Below are positions 35,401-43,881 of a DNA stretch of 53,598 bases, piece after piece (position 1 is the first letter of the stretch; each line of letters starts with the position of its first letter). The notes beneath the pieces were generated by a model. That model was not told where the DNA came from and searched no databases. It saw nothing but the letters and a program-made list of their open reading frames with translations. This DNA comes from Synergistaceae bacterium. Lineage in GTDB: Bacteria > Synergistota > Synergistia > Synergistales > Synergistaceae. The stretch covers positions 1-53,598 of the forward strand of contig JAISYM010000029.1 in NCBI GenBank assembly GCA_031269875.1. The letters are read 5' to 3'. The position numbers and the translations under genes are program-made.

Positions 35401-35817
35401 GACGCCCTGTTTGGACAGCTATTCGGTGGCGGCGACGCAAAGCTCGACTTCATAGAAGGCGCCTCGCTTTGGGACAGCGGCGTCGACGTAGTGGCGCGCC
35501 CGCCGGGGAAACATCCGCAAAGCATAGCGCAGCTCTCCGGTGGCGAACAATCCCTTGCCGCTATAGCCCTTCTCTTTGCGTCCCTCGAGGTCGCGGGCTG
35601 TCCGATTGCCGTTCTGGACGAGGTTGACGCGGCCCTCGACGAGGTGAACTTGAGGCGCTTCGCGGACTTGGCAAGAGAAGCAGCCGGAGCCCGCCAGATT
35701 TTTGTGATGACGCACAGGCGCGTCACGATGGAGCGCGCGGACGTGCTGTACGGCGTGACGCTTGCCGAGCCGGGCCTCTCGCAGGTTATCGGCGTGCGCG
35801 TCGAGGACTGGGCGTAA
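32377..35817 (+). CDS. smc: Chromosome segregation protein SMC
   Basis: SMC is the ATP-driven DNA-loop extruding core of bacterial condensin with ScpA and ScpB. The 1146-residue length fits. The head has Walker A GPNGSGKSNLLDA (31-43) and, at the C-terminus, the LSGGEQSLAAIALLFA signature and Walker B PIAVLDEVDAALDE. Between them are two coiled-coil arms (about 165-500 and 655-1000) and a hinge near 505-650 containing GGGFSSPIATLDGDVFQPSG (part). The TTG start is 9 nt after GGGAGG inside rng, so translation is coupled. scpA, scpB and ftsY are not in the window. Confidence 0.96.
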   Translation: MYIARLQLKGFKSFGGTHDLPFSPGMTAIVGPNGSGKSNLLDAMRWVLGDSHASKLRISRQSDLLFQGSVSLSGAAEAEVLIQMREETRICTIKRRVSESGALCFVDGSRVTLSELDEAKARWQLSGDRFAFIGQGDVTEVIQQRPQARRILLESLFGIDAYRKRRTEASDRLAEAREEYGRLRNFSAELSARRDEIAPAVAKAAAAREILDALEEERRTLYWVRRAQGERLADASEAELKMLSADLRRKESWRARWEHSLAFVEGNLAEMSEARRSQVRELDEAKNSLANFTRTAYGFGASFTSSKKRLAQIGVDRAVLADRIGSLRADKEASDKEAASLLRELDAGGKSLASARKKYEERQEALRQDRERRERLNGARGEIEGEMTALRGRIRFTGSSLKELSERSADDSGGADASRAIKKELDALEKRHAALLIEQEEASSRHRDIYAALQDAAMNLQKSRREASKLSGRLIELQEQAQAEVYPRPVQHVLSSAKLGRLDAKPCAVIDAFACPIELASAMEAFLGGRQFWILVETMDEAGRCIDQLKKNQAGRATFLPLERSRPRRRDESYRLPPDGVVGWAMKLISPEKYWLPALEHLMGDLLIVEDYKLGQRLAGGGFSSPIATLDGDVFQPSGSVSGGRTQKSGRAIEIKSAIVAMERQADEAKGQVDALTSRLAGLEAQETAAASKKEEISSAIRDMARDRSALDARREEIARERARAKNERDGMKASLKQDADRFAELYREKKSLDQELRRFGDSPDAPDEDARLFRDIERLGSKVALLGEKQRSAFVLSERIVSDLRSAERSLSDMDAEYSSCEQDIIANRANLTRLARRVSEVAARKRALVAGMAEFGERYELISARRERRIARMETARAAHAKISEDIALCESKLELLRRERLELIQTWDEQYPYAGPQSVSGLGDVNPDDLRRVIRERDRELKALGEVDLGALSEDRSLRDRLAYLGDQLDDVGDGIVELERLISDADEQARTIFTDAMEEIDKKFDALFGQLFGGGDAKLDFIEGASLWDSGVDVVARPPGKHPQSIAQLSGGEQSLAAIALLFASLEVAGCPIAVLDEVDAALDEVNLRRFADLAREAAGARQIFVMTHRRVTMERADVLYGVTLAEPGLSQVIGVRVEDWA

Positions 35818-35851
35818 TTAAAAGAGTGGGGAGAGCTGGTTCCTTGCCGGG

Positions 35852-35875
35852 CGCGGGCAGCGTCCGCGGTTTTTT
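35852..35875 (+). terminator. Terminator after smc
   Basis: CGCGG (35852-35856) pairs with CCGCG (35864-35868) and six T residues follow (35870-35875). A second CCGCGG at 35878-35883 can pair with the first arm's partner and form an alternative hairpin. The site ends the long mreB-to-smc run ahead of the MATE gene. Confidence 0.4.
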
Positions 35876-35913
35876 CTCCGCGGTTCGGATGGTATGGTTT
35901 GGAGGTCTTTATT

Positions 35914-37317
35914 TTGGGCGATCCAGATAAGTTCGATGTGTACTCTCACCCGCTCGCTTCAGCCGGCATAGGCGGTCTTATCATAAAATACGGGCTGCCG
36001 AGCATCGTTGCGATGCTCGTTGGGGCGCTATATAACATAGTCGACCAGATATTCATAGGCCATAAGGTGGGAATGTTCGGCAACGCCGCTACAAACGTCG
36101 CCTTCCCTCTCGGGGCGGTATGTATGTCCATAGCGCTTCTTCTCGGTGTCGGTGGAGCGTCCAACTTCAACCTGGAGATGGGCAGGGGGAACAGGGAGAA
36201 CGCGGGACGAATTGCCGCCAACGCCGTAACCTTTATGGGATTGTTCGGGCTTGCCGTTTTTATCCTCGTCCGCCTCTTTCTCGTCCTGATCTTGGAGGCG
36301 TTCGGCGCGACGCCGGAGGTTATGCCGTACGCTCTCACCTATACGTCTATCATATCCTTGGGCATACCCTTTATGATAATGTCCATAGGCTGTACGCACC
36401 TGATACGGGCGGACGGAAGCCCAAGGTATTCCATGATATGCAACGTCACCGGGGCTGTGATGAACGTCATACTCAACTCAGTCCTCATGTTCGGACTCGA
36501 TATGGGCATAGCCGGCGCCGCGTGGGGTACCGTAATATCGCAGTTCATATCATGGCTTATGGCCGTTCGTTATATATCGGGGTATAAGTCGGCGCCGCTC
36601 GTAAAAAACTACTTCATCCCCAGACTTTCAAAGCTCGCGAAAATCGCGTCGCTTGGCGCGGCCGCCTCTTTTAACCAACTTTCGATGATGTGCGTACAGG
36701 TGACGCTGAATAACGTTCTCACACACTACGGCGCTCTGTCGGCGTATGGGGCCAATATTCCGCTCGCGGCCTCAGGCATCATCACGAAGGTGAATATGGT
36801 TTTCATCTCGGTGGTCGTCGGACTCGCGCAGGGAGGACAGCCGATAATCGGTTTCAACTATGGGGCGCGCAACTACGCGAGGGTCAAACGGACTTTCAGG
36901 ATTCTGATAAGCGTCTCCACCGGCCTCTCGTTTGTGGTTTTCGTATGCTTCCAGCTCTTTCCGACCGGGATAATAAGCCTGTTTGGAAGCGGAAGCGGCG
37001 AATACTATCGTTTTGTCGAGCGCTATTTCAGGATTTTTCTGTTTATGACCGTGGCAAACGGGGTTCAACCCTTGACGTCCAATTTTTTTACGTCGATAGG
37101 AAAAGCGACGAGGGGAATTTTTATATCGCTGACCAGGCAGATAATATTTCTTCTTCCTCTCGTGATAATCTTTCCGCGCTTCTGGGGCGTCGACGGAGTC
37201 ATGTACGCCGGGCCGGCCGCAGACGCGGCGGCGGTCTGTGTGGCCGCCGTCTTTTTATTCCGCGAATTTCGGGAGATGAGGGTTCTGGAGGAAGGACAAA
37301 CCGCGCGCAAGCGGTGA
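35914..37317 (+). CDS. MATE family efflux transporter
   Basis: A 467-residue membrane protein with about twelve helices in two homologous halves, typical of MATE pumps that exchange cationic drugs or metabolites for Na+ or H+. Landmarks are LPSIVAMLVGALYNIVDQIFIG in the first helices (split by the loop), GVGGASNFNLEMGRGN and LAQGGQPIIGFNYGARNY. The pattern is closest to the MepA-like group. The start is taken as TTG 35914, 8 nt after GGAGG; an in-frame TTG at 35899 lies before that ribosome-binding site. The exodeoxyribonuclease gene follows after 22 nt. Confidence 0.93.
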   Translation: MGDPDKFDVYSHPLASAGIGGLIIKYGLPSIVAMLVGALYNIVDQIFIGHKVGMFGNAATNVAFPLGAVCMSIALLLGVGGASNFNLEMGRGNRENAGRIAANAVTFMGLFGLAVFILVRLFLVLILEAFGATPEVMPYALTYTSIISLGIPFMIMSIGCTHLIRADGSPRYSMICNVTGAVMNVILNSVLMFGLDMGIAGAAWGTVISQFISWLMAVRYISGYKSAPLVKNYFIPRLSKLAKIASLGAAASFNQLSMMCVQVTLNNVLTHYGALSAYGANIPLAASGIITKVNMVFISVVVGLAQGGQPIIGFNYGARNYARVKRTFRILISVSTGLSFVVFVCFQLFPTGIISLFGSGSGEYYRFVERYFRIFLFMTVANGVQPLTSNFFTSIGKATRGIFISLTRQIIFLLPLVIIFPRFWGVDGVMYAGPAADAAAVCVAAVFLFREFREMRVLEEGQTARKR

Positions 37318-37339
37318 TATCGCAAGAGGAGGGATTATC

Positions 37340-38128
37340 GTGGGTGCTGTAAAAGTGGCTTCTTTCAACGTGAACTCGCTTAAGGCGAGGCTTCCGGTCG
37401 TTCTGCGATTTTTACGGGAGGAGTCGCCGGACATGGTCTGTTTCCAGGAGACGAAGTGTCAGGACGCCGACTTTCCCCTGGATTTTTTCGCCGATTTAGG
37501 ATACAGCGCCGCGTTCAAGGGTATGAAGTCCTACAACGGGGTTGCTATCGTGTCGCGGAGGCCGCCTGACGAATGTTCCTTCGGCTTTCAGGATGGGGAG
37601 GACAACGAACAGGACTCATCGAGGCTCGCGGCGGCTCGTTTTGGCTCGCTCTTACTGGTAAACTCCTATGTGCCGCAGGGCAAATCGATGGAACTGCCCG
37701 ATTTCGGGTATAAAATTCGCTTTTTCGAGCGTCTGAAACTGCTATTCCAGAGGCGTTTTTCCCCATCCGATCTATTGCTCTGGACTGGGGACATCAATGT
37801 TGTCCCGACCGATATCGACGTAACGCACCCGGAGAACAAGCGCGACCACGTCTGTGTCTGCCGGGAAGCGAGGGACGCGCTCGCCTCCGTTTTGGAGTGG
37901 GGCCTTGTTGATGTGTATCGCAAGCACCGGCCGGATCCAGGAGAGTTCTCGTTTTGGGATTACAGGGTCAAGGACGCGCTGTCCCGGAATATAGGATGGC
38001 GCATCGATCACTTTTTCGCGACCGCCGCGCTTGCCGCGCTCTCCAGGGATGCGCACACCGCGAGAGAGCTTCGCGCGATGGAGCGCCCCTCGGATCACAC
38101 GGCCATCGTAGCCGAATTCGATCTTTGA
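37340..38128 (+). CDS. xth: Exodeoxyribonuclease III (AP endonuclease)
   Basis: A 262-residue enzyme of the Xth/ExoA family, which cuts at abasic sites and degrades DNA from 3' ends during base-excision repair. Motifs: ASFNVNSLKAR at the N-terminus, FQETKCQD with the metal-binding Glu, SYNGVAIVSRR, LWTGDINVVPTDIDV, WRIDHFF, and a final ERPSDHTAIVAEF with the catalytic Asp-His pair. The GTG start follows GAGGAGGGA. It is probably co-transcribed with the MATE gene. A GCCCCG/CGGGGC hairpin without a T tail lies downstream at 38134-38166. Confidence 0.95.
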   Translation: MGAVKVASFNVNSLKARLPVVLRFLREESPDMVCFQETKCQDADFPLDFFADLGYSAAFKGMKSYNGVAIVSRRPPDECSFGFQDGEDNEQDSSRLAAARFGSLLLVNSYVPQGKSMELPDFGYKIRFFERLKLLFQRRFSPSDLLLWTGDINVVPTDIDVTHPENKRDHVCVCREARDALASVLEWGLVDVYRKHRPDPGEFSFWDYRVKDALSRNIGWRIDHFFATAALAALSRDAHTARELRAMERPSDHTAIVAEFDL

Positions 38129-38218
38129 CGTTCGCCCCGCGGTTTCGCCGCCCGTATTTCCGGGGCAGGGCTATGGCCCAATAGAGATTTTGAGGTTCTC
38201 CTATGTTTGTTCATAATG

Positions 38219-38247
38219 TATAATGGCGTCAGTGCATAATCTATGCA
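38219..38247 (+). promoter_or_regulatory. Promoter and candidate operator of the peptide-transport operon
   Basis: A perfect TATAAT (38219-38224) is followed by a perfect 6-3-6 inverted repeat, TGCATA-ATC-TATGCA (38233-38247), just where transcription would start. Such a position suits a repressor operator. The -35 is weak (TTCTCC at 38196). No regulator gene lies next to it. Confidence 0.45.
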
Positions 38248-38290
38248 TGACACCATGTACGTAACAACTAAATACAGGAGGGGTGCGTCA

Positions 38291-39952
38291 ATGTCAAAGT
38301 CTCGCGTCGTCATTATTGCCCTGGTTGTAATCGTTATTGCGTTCATAAGCATATCCATGCAGAAGAAGACCGAGCCTCAAAACGACGTGGCATCGTCGGG
38401 TTCATCTGAGCCGAGTGAGGAACACATCCTTCGCGTCGGCTGGACGGCTGAGGCCGACATACTCAATCCGCTGACCTCGTGGAGTACCGAGGCCATGCAG
38501 ATCACGTACCTCGTTTACGAACCCCTCATCGGATACAACACCGATCTCGAGATCGTCGGTAAGCTCGCCCGAAGTTTCGAGACGAGCGAAGACGGACTCA
38601 CCATCACATACAAACTGCGCCCCAACGCGAAATGGCACGACGGCGAACCTGTTACAGCGGATGACGTCATCTACACGCACGACATCATCCGCGAGACAGG
38701 CTACACGAACGTCGCTCAATTCGCGGAGTTCTGGGAGAGCGTCACCGCGGCGGACGATCATACAGTCGTCGTGAAGCTTACTCAGCCCCTCGCGTTCAAC
38801 TACGCGTGCCTCATGCCGATCATGCCCAAGCACATATGGGACGGCAAGGACGGCGACGAGATCGCGCTCTTCGCCAATGAGGAGCCGATCGGCTCCGGGC
38901 CGTACCGTTTTGTCAAATGGGAGAAGGGCTCGACGATATCCCTCGTCCGCAATACGGATTACGACGGCACACAGCCTGGTCCAGACGGCGTGCTCTTCGT
39001 ATTGTATGGCAACGAGGATGTAGCTGTACAGGCGCTTAAGGCCGGCGAGCTGGACGTCATTATGGAGGTTCCGCCGACGGTGTGGGAGGGAATTAAGGAT
39101 GTTGCCAACGTCAAGGCAATCTCGCTCGACTCGTACTCGCTGCACGAGATAGGCATTAACGTCGCAGCCGAAAGCTATTCCAAGGGGCATCCGTTCCTGC
39201 GCGACATCGCGGTCAGGCGGGCGATGCGGCACGCGCTGGACACGAAACAGATGGTCGAGATAGTGCTCGGCGGTCACGGTGACGAAGGGGATAGCTTGAT
39301 CCCGTTCGGCCTCAAAGAGTGGCACTACGAATTTAAGCCCGGTGAGCGCATGGGCTTCGATCTCGAAAATGCGAATAGAATTCTTGATGAAGCTGGTTAC
39401 AAAATGGCTTCCGACGGTGTGCGCGAGAAAGACGGCAAAAAGATGGAGTTCCGGCTCATGGCTGTCGAGGCGAATGCGACAGACGTGCGCGGCGCGCAGC
39501 TCTATCGCGATGCCTGCGCGAAGATCGGCATAAAGCTGACTCTGTCTACGATGGACGAGAACACGATGGGCGACATCGTCTACAACAAAGACGCGCCGGA
39601 CTGGGACGTCTTCATGTGGGCGTGGGACTCCGACTATCCCGACCCGGCTTACATGCTCGGCGTAATGCTGACGAGCCAGATCGGCGTGGGCAACGAAGTC
39701 TACTACTCCAACCCAAAGTACGACGACCTTTATAAGCAGCAGCTCGCGGAACTCGATCACGACAAGCGCAAGGCGATAATCGACGAGATGCAGAAGATGT
39801 TCTACGACGATAACTGCTTCCTCGTCACGTGGTATCAGGACAAGCTCCAGGCTTACAGGACCGACACCTTCACCGGCTGGAAAGAGGTTACTGGCGGCAT
39901 AATCTACGGCGTGACCTACGATAACTACATCGACATACAGCCAGTGAAGTAG
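38291..39952 (+). CDS. Peptide ABC transporter substrate-binding protein (family 5)
   Basis: A 553-residue solute-binding protein of the OppA/DppA family (SBP_bac_5). The mature part begins LRVGWTAEADILNPLTSWS and includes AKWHDGEPVTADDVIYTHDI (part), GSGPYRFVKWEKGSTISL and a late PDWDVFMWAWDSDYPDPAY. The N-terminus has a positive MSKSR and one long hydrophobic segment (about 6-24) but no cysteine, so there is no lipobox. It is either a free periplasmic protein or stays anchored by an uncleaved helix. The start ATG 38291 is set by a strong AGGAGG (38277); the open frame before it overlaps the promoter. First gene of a five-gene transporter. Confidence 0.93.
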   Translation: MSKSRVVIIALVVIVIAFISISMQKKTEPQNDVASSGSSEPSEEHILRVGWTAEADILNPLTSWSTEAMQITYLVYEPLIGYNTDLEIVGKLARSFETSEDGLTITYKLRPNAKWHDGEPVTADDVIYTHDIIRETGYTNVAQFAEFWESVTAADDHTVVVKLTQPLAFNYACLMPIMPKHIWDGKDGDEIALFANEEPIGSGPYRFVKWEKGSTISLVRNTDYDGTQPGPDGVLFVLYGNEDVAVQALKAGELDVIMEVPPTVWEGIKDVANVKAISLDSYSLHEIGINVAAESYSKGHPFLRDIAVRRAMRHALDTKQMVEIVLGGHGDEGDSLIPFGLKEWHYEFKPGERMGFDLENANRILDEAGYKMASDGVREKDGKKMEFRLMAVEANATDVRGAQLYRDACAKIGIKLTLSTMDENTMGDIVYNKDAPDWDVFMWAWDSDYPDPAYMLGVMLTSQIGVGNEVYYSNPKYDDLYKQQLAELDHDKRKAIIDEMQKMFYDDNCFLVTWYQDKLQAYRTDTFTGWKEVTGGIIYGVTYDNYIDIQPVK

Positions 39953-39956
39953 CTTC

Positions 39957-40931
39957 ATGTCGAGAACAGTCTATGTGGCGAGGAAGGCCGGCCAGCTCTT
40001 TGCGACACTGTTCTTTATAGCCGCGTTCAACTTCTGTCTGTTTAGAATCCTTCCGGGCAGCCCGCTCACGCTGCTCGCCCGGAAGGGCAATTTGTCCGCT
40101 GACGTCGTAGCGCGCTTGACGTCACTCTTCGGCCTCGATAAACCCCTTTGGCAGCAGTTTCTCATCTATCTGCAAAATCTTGCCACTGCCGAGTTCGGGA
40201 TATCCATGACCTTCCGCCGCCGGGTTATAGATGTGATAAGCGAACGTCTCGTCAATTCATTCATGCTGCTTGCGCTCGCGTCGGTCTTCGTTATCGCGAT
40301 CGGGATATCGTGCGGCATCGTAGCGGCGATGCGGCGAGGAACCGCGCTCGACCGGACGATAGTCGTGTCGTCGATGGCGGGCTGGAGCTTTCCGACGTTC
40401 TGGACAGGGCTGATTGCGATCATCGTGTTCGGCACATATCTGCACATGTTCCCGATATCCGGCATCGTCACGCCAGGTATGAGGTACGCGACCTCGTGGG
40501 CTGAAACGGTGGATATTTTGCGGCATTTATTTTTGCCGACGTTGACGCTGATAATCGTCGACACGGCACAGTTCTCGCTCGTGACGCGAAGCGCGCTGGT
40601 CGACGTGTTTACGGAAGATTACATACTGACAGCGCGGGCGAAGGGGCTGTCCGAGAACCAGGTGCTATCCCGCCACGCTATGCCGAACGCGATGCTGCCG
40701 ATAATGACTACGACGGCGCTATACGTAAGCCTCCTGATCGGAGGGGCGATAGAGGTCGAGACGGTCTTTTCGTTTCCGGGCATGGGGAAGCTGATGTACG
40801 ACTCCGTGCTGTTGCGAGACTATCCGATTCTTGAGGCGAGTTTTTTCCTCTTCGCCGCGTTTACCGTCTTCGCGAATTTCGTCACTGACGTCATGTACAT
40901 GATAGTCGATCCGAGGGTGAAAAGTCTGTGA
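39957..40931 (+). CDS. Peptide ABC transporter permease (OppB/DppB type)
   Basis: A 324-residue inner-membrane permease with about six helices. The N-terminal signature FRILPGSPLTLLARKGNLS is typical of DppB/OppB. The EAA loop that docks the ATPases is DYILTARAKGLSENQVLSRH with a following AMPNAMLPI. It starts 4 nt after the binding-protein gene and overlaps the next permease gene by 4 nt (GTGA). Confidence 0.95.
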   Translation: MSRTVYVARKAGQLFATLFFIAAFNFCLFRILPGSPLTLLARKGNLSADVVARLTSLFGLDKPLWQQFLIYLQNLATAEFGISMTFRRRVIDVISERLVNSFMLLALASVFVIAIGISCGIVAAMRRGTALDRTIVVSSMAGWSFPTFWTGLIAIIVFGTYLHMFPISGIVTPGMRYATSWAETVDILRHLFLPTLTLIIVDTAQFSLVTRSALVDVFTEDYILTARAKGLSENQVLSRHAMPNAMLPIMTTTALYVSLLIGGAIEVETVFSFPGMGKLMYDSVLLRDYPILEASFFLFAAFTVFANFVTDVMYMIVDPRVKSL

Positions 40932-41794
40932 ACGCCCGAGGTGAACGCCTCGCGGAAATTTTTTCGCGCATCTGGGCGGACTCCTTCGGGCGCGCCGGGC
41001 TCGTGCTGCTCACTCTGATAATCGGTATCAGCATACTAGGGCCGATCATTTTCCCGTTCGACCCGCGCGAGGTGGCGACGTCGGCGTCGAAAATTTTCGC
41101 GCCGCCGACCGCGCAGCATTGGCTCGGCACGGACGAAATGGGGCGAGATATCTTCCGCTCGACGCTCGCGGGGGCTAGAATATCGCTTCTGGTCGGTATC
41201 ACAGCGAGTGCGATTTCGATAGTCATCGGCGCCTTTGTCGGATTGTTCTCGGGCTATTATCATGGACTGTTCAGCAACCTGCTGATGCGAGTCACTGATT
41301 TTTTCCTCGCGTTGCCGGTGACGCCGCTGATTATCGTCCTCGCGTCCGTATTCGGGCAGAATTTATTGATAACGATAATGGTCATAGGCATGACGAGCTG
41401 GCCGTCGACCGCGCGGATTGTACGCTCGCTGGTGCTGAGCATCCGTGCGCGGCAGTTCGTGGAGCGTGTGAGGGCGATAGGTGCGAGCGACGCGCGGATT
41501 CTCTGCGTCCATATTCTCCCCAATGTTATGCCGCTGATCTACGCCAACACCGTACTCGTTATCGCGGGTTCCGTGCTTGCGGAGGCGACTCTTGCGTTCC
41601 TCGGCCTAGGCGACCCGGTGCGGGTGTCGTGGGGCACGATGCTCCACTATGCCTTTGTTTCCGGCGCGGCCGGGCGCGGAGTTTGGTGGTACTTGCTGCC
41701 TCCGGGTATCGGGATCGTGCTGCTGGTACTCGGTTTCACGCTCGTCGGCAACACGCTCGACAAGATTCTCAATCCAAGATTGAGGGAGTTCTAG
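40928..41794 (+). CDS. Peptide ABC transporter permease (OppC/DppC type)
   Basis: A 288-residue permease, partner of the upstream one. One N-terminal helix is followed by the family marker HWLGTDEMGRDIFRSTLAGARIS (split across a turn) and five more helices. The EAA loop is FVERVRAIGASDARILCVHI followed by LPNVMPLI. The start is GTG, overlapping the upstream stop, so the two permeases are translated in a coupled way. Confidence 0.95.
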   Translation: MNARGERLAEIFSRIWADSFGRAGLVLLTLIIGISILGPIIFPFDPREVATSASKIFAPPTAQHWLGTDEMGRDIFRSTLAGARISLLVGITASAISIVIGAFVGLFSGYYHGLFSNLLMRVTDFFLALPVTPLIIVLASVFGQNLLITIMVIGMTSWPSTARIVRSLVLSIRARQFVERVRAIGASDARILCVHILPNVMPLIYANTVLVIAGSVLAEATLAFLGLGDPVRVSWGTMLHYAFVSGAAGRGVWWYLLPPGIGIVLLVLGFTLVGNTLDKILNPRLREF

Positions 41795-41796
41795 CA

Positions 41797-42786
41797 ATGC
41801 CTCTGCTCGATGTAAGGAACCTTCGGGTAGATTTCAGGACGGTCGCGGGCATCGTGCATGCGGTGGACGGCGTCTCGCTGTCGCTAGAAAAAGGCGAGAT
41901 AATGGGCATAGCGGGAGAATCCGGCTGTGGCAAGACGACGATGGCGCTCGCGGTGCCCGGGCTTTTGGCCCGCAATGCGACGGTGCCCGGCGGTCAAATA
42001 ATTTTCGATGGAGAGGACCTGATCTCAAAGAGTGAGGACGAGATGAGGACCATCCGCTGGAGGCGCGTCTCTGTTATCTTCCAGGGCTCGATGAATGCGA
42101 TGAACCCGCTCAAGACAGTCGGCAGCCAGATCGTGGAGCCGATTCTGCTGCATGAACCCAGAACACCGCGCAGAGAGGCCGAGGCTCGGGCCGAAAAATT
42201 GCTCGATAGCGTCGGCATTTCGAAAAAAAGATTTTCGAACTACCCTCACGAGTTCTCTGGCGGTATGAGACAGCGCGCGATGATCGCGATGTCTCTTGCG
42301 TGCGGGCCGGACCTCGTCCTCGCGGATGAACCCGTTACGGCGCTTGACGTGATGATACAAGCGCAGATTTTGGAGCTTATCAAGGTTCTTTGTTCGGAGC
42401 TTGGGCTTTCGTTGATTATGATCTCGCACGATCTGTCGGTGCTTGCCGAACTGTGCGACACGCTCGTCGTCATGTACGCCGGACGCGTCGTTGAGCACGG
42501 CAGATCCGCCGACGTATTCCGCGAACCGGCACACCCCTACTCGGCGCGGCTGATGAACGCGTTTCCGGACATATACGGCGAACGCGTGTTCACGTCGGGC
42601 ATACCTGGATATCCGCCGAACCTTATAGCCCCGCCAGTGGGCTGCGGCTTCTATGAACGCTGTCCCGAGCGTTTGGCGGGCTGCGAGAGCACGAGGCAGG
42701 AACTGTCTGAAACATCTCCCGGCCACTGGTGCTCGTGCCTGTATCCACGAAGGGACAAAGAGGGAGGCGGCATAATAAATGGCTGA
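41797..42786 (+). CDS. Peptide ABC transporter ATPase (OppD/DppD type)
   Basis: A 329-residue ATPase. Walker A is GESGCGKTT, the signature FSGGMRQR and Walker B LVLADEPVTALD. The C-terminal oligopeptide-transporter extension contains the cysteine set seen in DppD-type proteins (CGFYERCPERLAGCE, then CSC), proposed to hold a 4Fe-4S cluster. ATG 41797 follows GAGGGAG by 8 nt and the upstream stop by 2 nt. A longer open frame reaching into the permease gene is a shadow. It overlaps the next ATPase gene by 8 nt. Confidence 0.94.
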   Translation: MPLLDVRNLRVDFRTVAGIVHAVDGVSLSLEKGEIMGIAGESGCGKTTMALAVPGLLARNATVPGGQIIFDGEDLISKSEDEMRTIRWRRVSVIFQGSMNAMNPLKTVGSQIVEPILLHEPRTPRREAEARAEKLLDSVGISKKRFSNYPHEFSGGMRQRAMIAMSLACGPDLVLADEPVTALDVMIQAQILELIKVLCSELGLSLIMISHDLSVLAELCDTLVVMYAGRVVEHGRSADVFREPAHPYSARLMNAFPDIYGERVFTSGIPGYPPNLIAPPVGCGFYERCPERLAGCESTRQELSETSPGHWCSCLYPRRDKEGGGIING

Positions 42787-43846
42787 CCTCATGACGATTG
42801 ACGAACTCAGCGTTCACTACGAGCGGCGAAGGATGGGCGGCTGCGGGCGGAAGGTACGCGCGGTAGACGGAGTGTCGCTCAGCATCAGGCGAGGGGAGAT
42901 TCTCTCCGTCGTCGGCGAGTCCGGCTGCGGCAAGACGACGATGGGAAAGGCCATTCTGAATATCACGCGCGCGACTTCGGGACGCATCATTTACGACGGG
43001 ATAGACCTCGCGAAAATCAGCGGCGCGGAACTTCGTGCGATGCGCCGAAAATTCCAGATGATCTATCAAGACCCTTACGAGTCCCTCGACCCGAGGCAGA
43101 GCATATACGATACGCTGCTCGAACCGCTCCTGATACACAGGCGCGATCTTTCGTCCGTTCAGAAGCGTGATCTCGTTATGTCGCACCTCGAAGCTGTCGG
43201 CCTCCGTCCCGCCGAGATGATCGCGGCGAGGTATCCGCATCACCTCTCGGGAGGGCAGAGACAGCGCGTCGCTATCGCGGCGGCGATAATTCTCGAGCCG
43301 GATTTCATCGTCGCTGACGAACCGGTCTCAATGCTCGACGTCTCCGTGCGCTCCGAAATATTGAAGCTCATGCTGGATCTGCAAAAGGACAAAGACCTCA
43401 CCTACATGTTCATAACGCACGACCTCTCGCTCGCGTGGATGATCTCGCACAGAATCGCAGTCTTCTACCTCGGCAGGATGGTCGAGATTGGCGGCACGGA
43501 GGAGGTCGTCCATCGTTCGACGCACCCGTATACGAACGCGCTCGTCTCTGTCATACCCACCGTCGGCAAAAAAATGCGCGGTGAACGCCATATACTTGCC
43601 GGAGAGACGCCATCAGCCTCCGAAATACCAGGTGGATGCAGATTTCACACCAGATGCTGGCTCTATCACGACGAGGGAGAGCCGGAGATATGCAGGAACA
43701 GCGAACCCGAGCTTGCCGAGGTGGCGGACGGACACATGGCGGCGTGTCATTTCAAATTGATACCAAGTCGCGATCAACAGGCTGTTTTTGATGTGGCTGA
43801 GCGGTTGTCCAAACCGGCTCCAACGCTTAACCCTTTAGGCCTTTGA
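42779..43846 (+). CDS. Peptide ABC transporter ATPase (OppF/DppF type) with a repeat-derived C-terminus
   Basis: A 355-residue second ATPase of the transporter. Walker A is GESGCGKTT, the signature HLSGGQRQR and Walker B FIVADEPVSMLD. The C-terminal extension has the usual cysteines (GCRFHTRCW, EICR, AACHF). Family members normally end close to MAACHFK. Here about 29 extra residues follow (from LIPSRDQQAVFDVAERL to the stop), encoded almost wholly by dispersed repeat copy B (43760-43860), which also supplies the stop codon. The catalytic parts are complete, so the protein should work. The gene is followed after 35 nt by the M20 peptidase gene. Confidence 0.93.
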   Translation: MADLMTIDELSVHYERRRMGGCGRKVRAVDGVSLSIRRGEILSVVGESGCGKTTMGKAILNITRATSGRIIYDGIDLAKISGAELRAMRRKFQMIYQDPYESLDPRQSIYDTLLEPLLIHRRDLSSVQKRDLVMSHLEAVGLRPAEMIAARYPHHLSGGQRQRVAIAAAIILEPDFIVADEPVSMLDVSVRSEILKLMLDLQKDKDLTYMFITHDLSLAWMISHRIAVFYLGRMVEIGGTEEVVHRSTHPYTNALVSVIPTVGKKMRGERHILAGETPSASEIPGGCRFHTRCWLYHDEGEPEICRNSEPELAEVADGHMAACHFKLIPSRDQQAVFDVAERLSKPAPTLNPLGL

Positions 43847-43860
43847 TTTGAAAGCGGCAT
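43760..43860. repeat. Dispersed repeat, copy B, overlapping the 3' end of the OppF-type gene
   Basis: About 100 bp matching 12122-12226, with identical stretches GGCTGTTTTTGATGTGGCT and CCCTTTAGGCCTTTGATTT and about 80 % identity between them by eye. It begins right after the codons for the conserved end of the ATPase and carries the stop codon. Confidence 0.8.
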
Positions 43861-43881
43861 GACCTGACAAGGAGAGAGATT

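Noticed and set aside
38402-39958. 518-codon minus-strand open frame opposite the peptide-binding protein gene
   Set aside because: It is a mirror of strong codon bias in the real gene. The plus-strand product matches a well-known family along its length.
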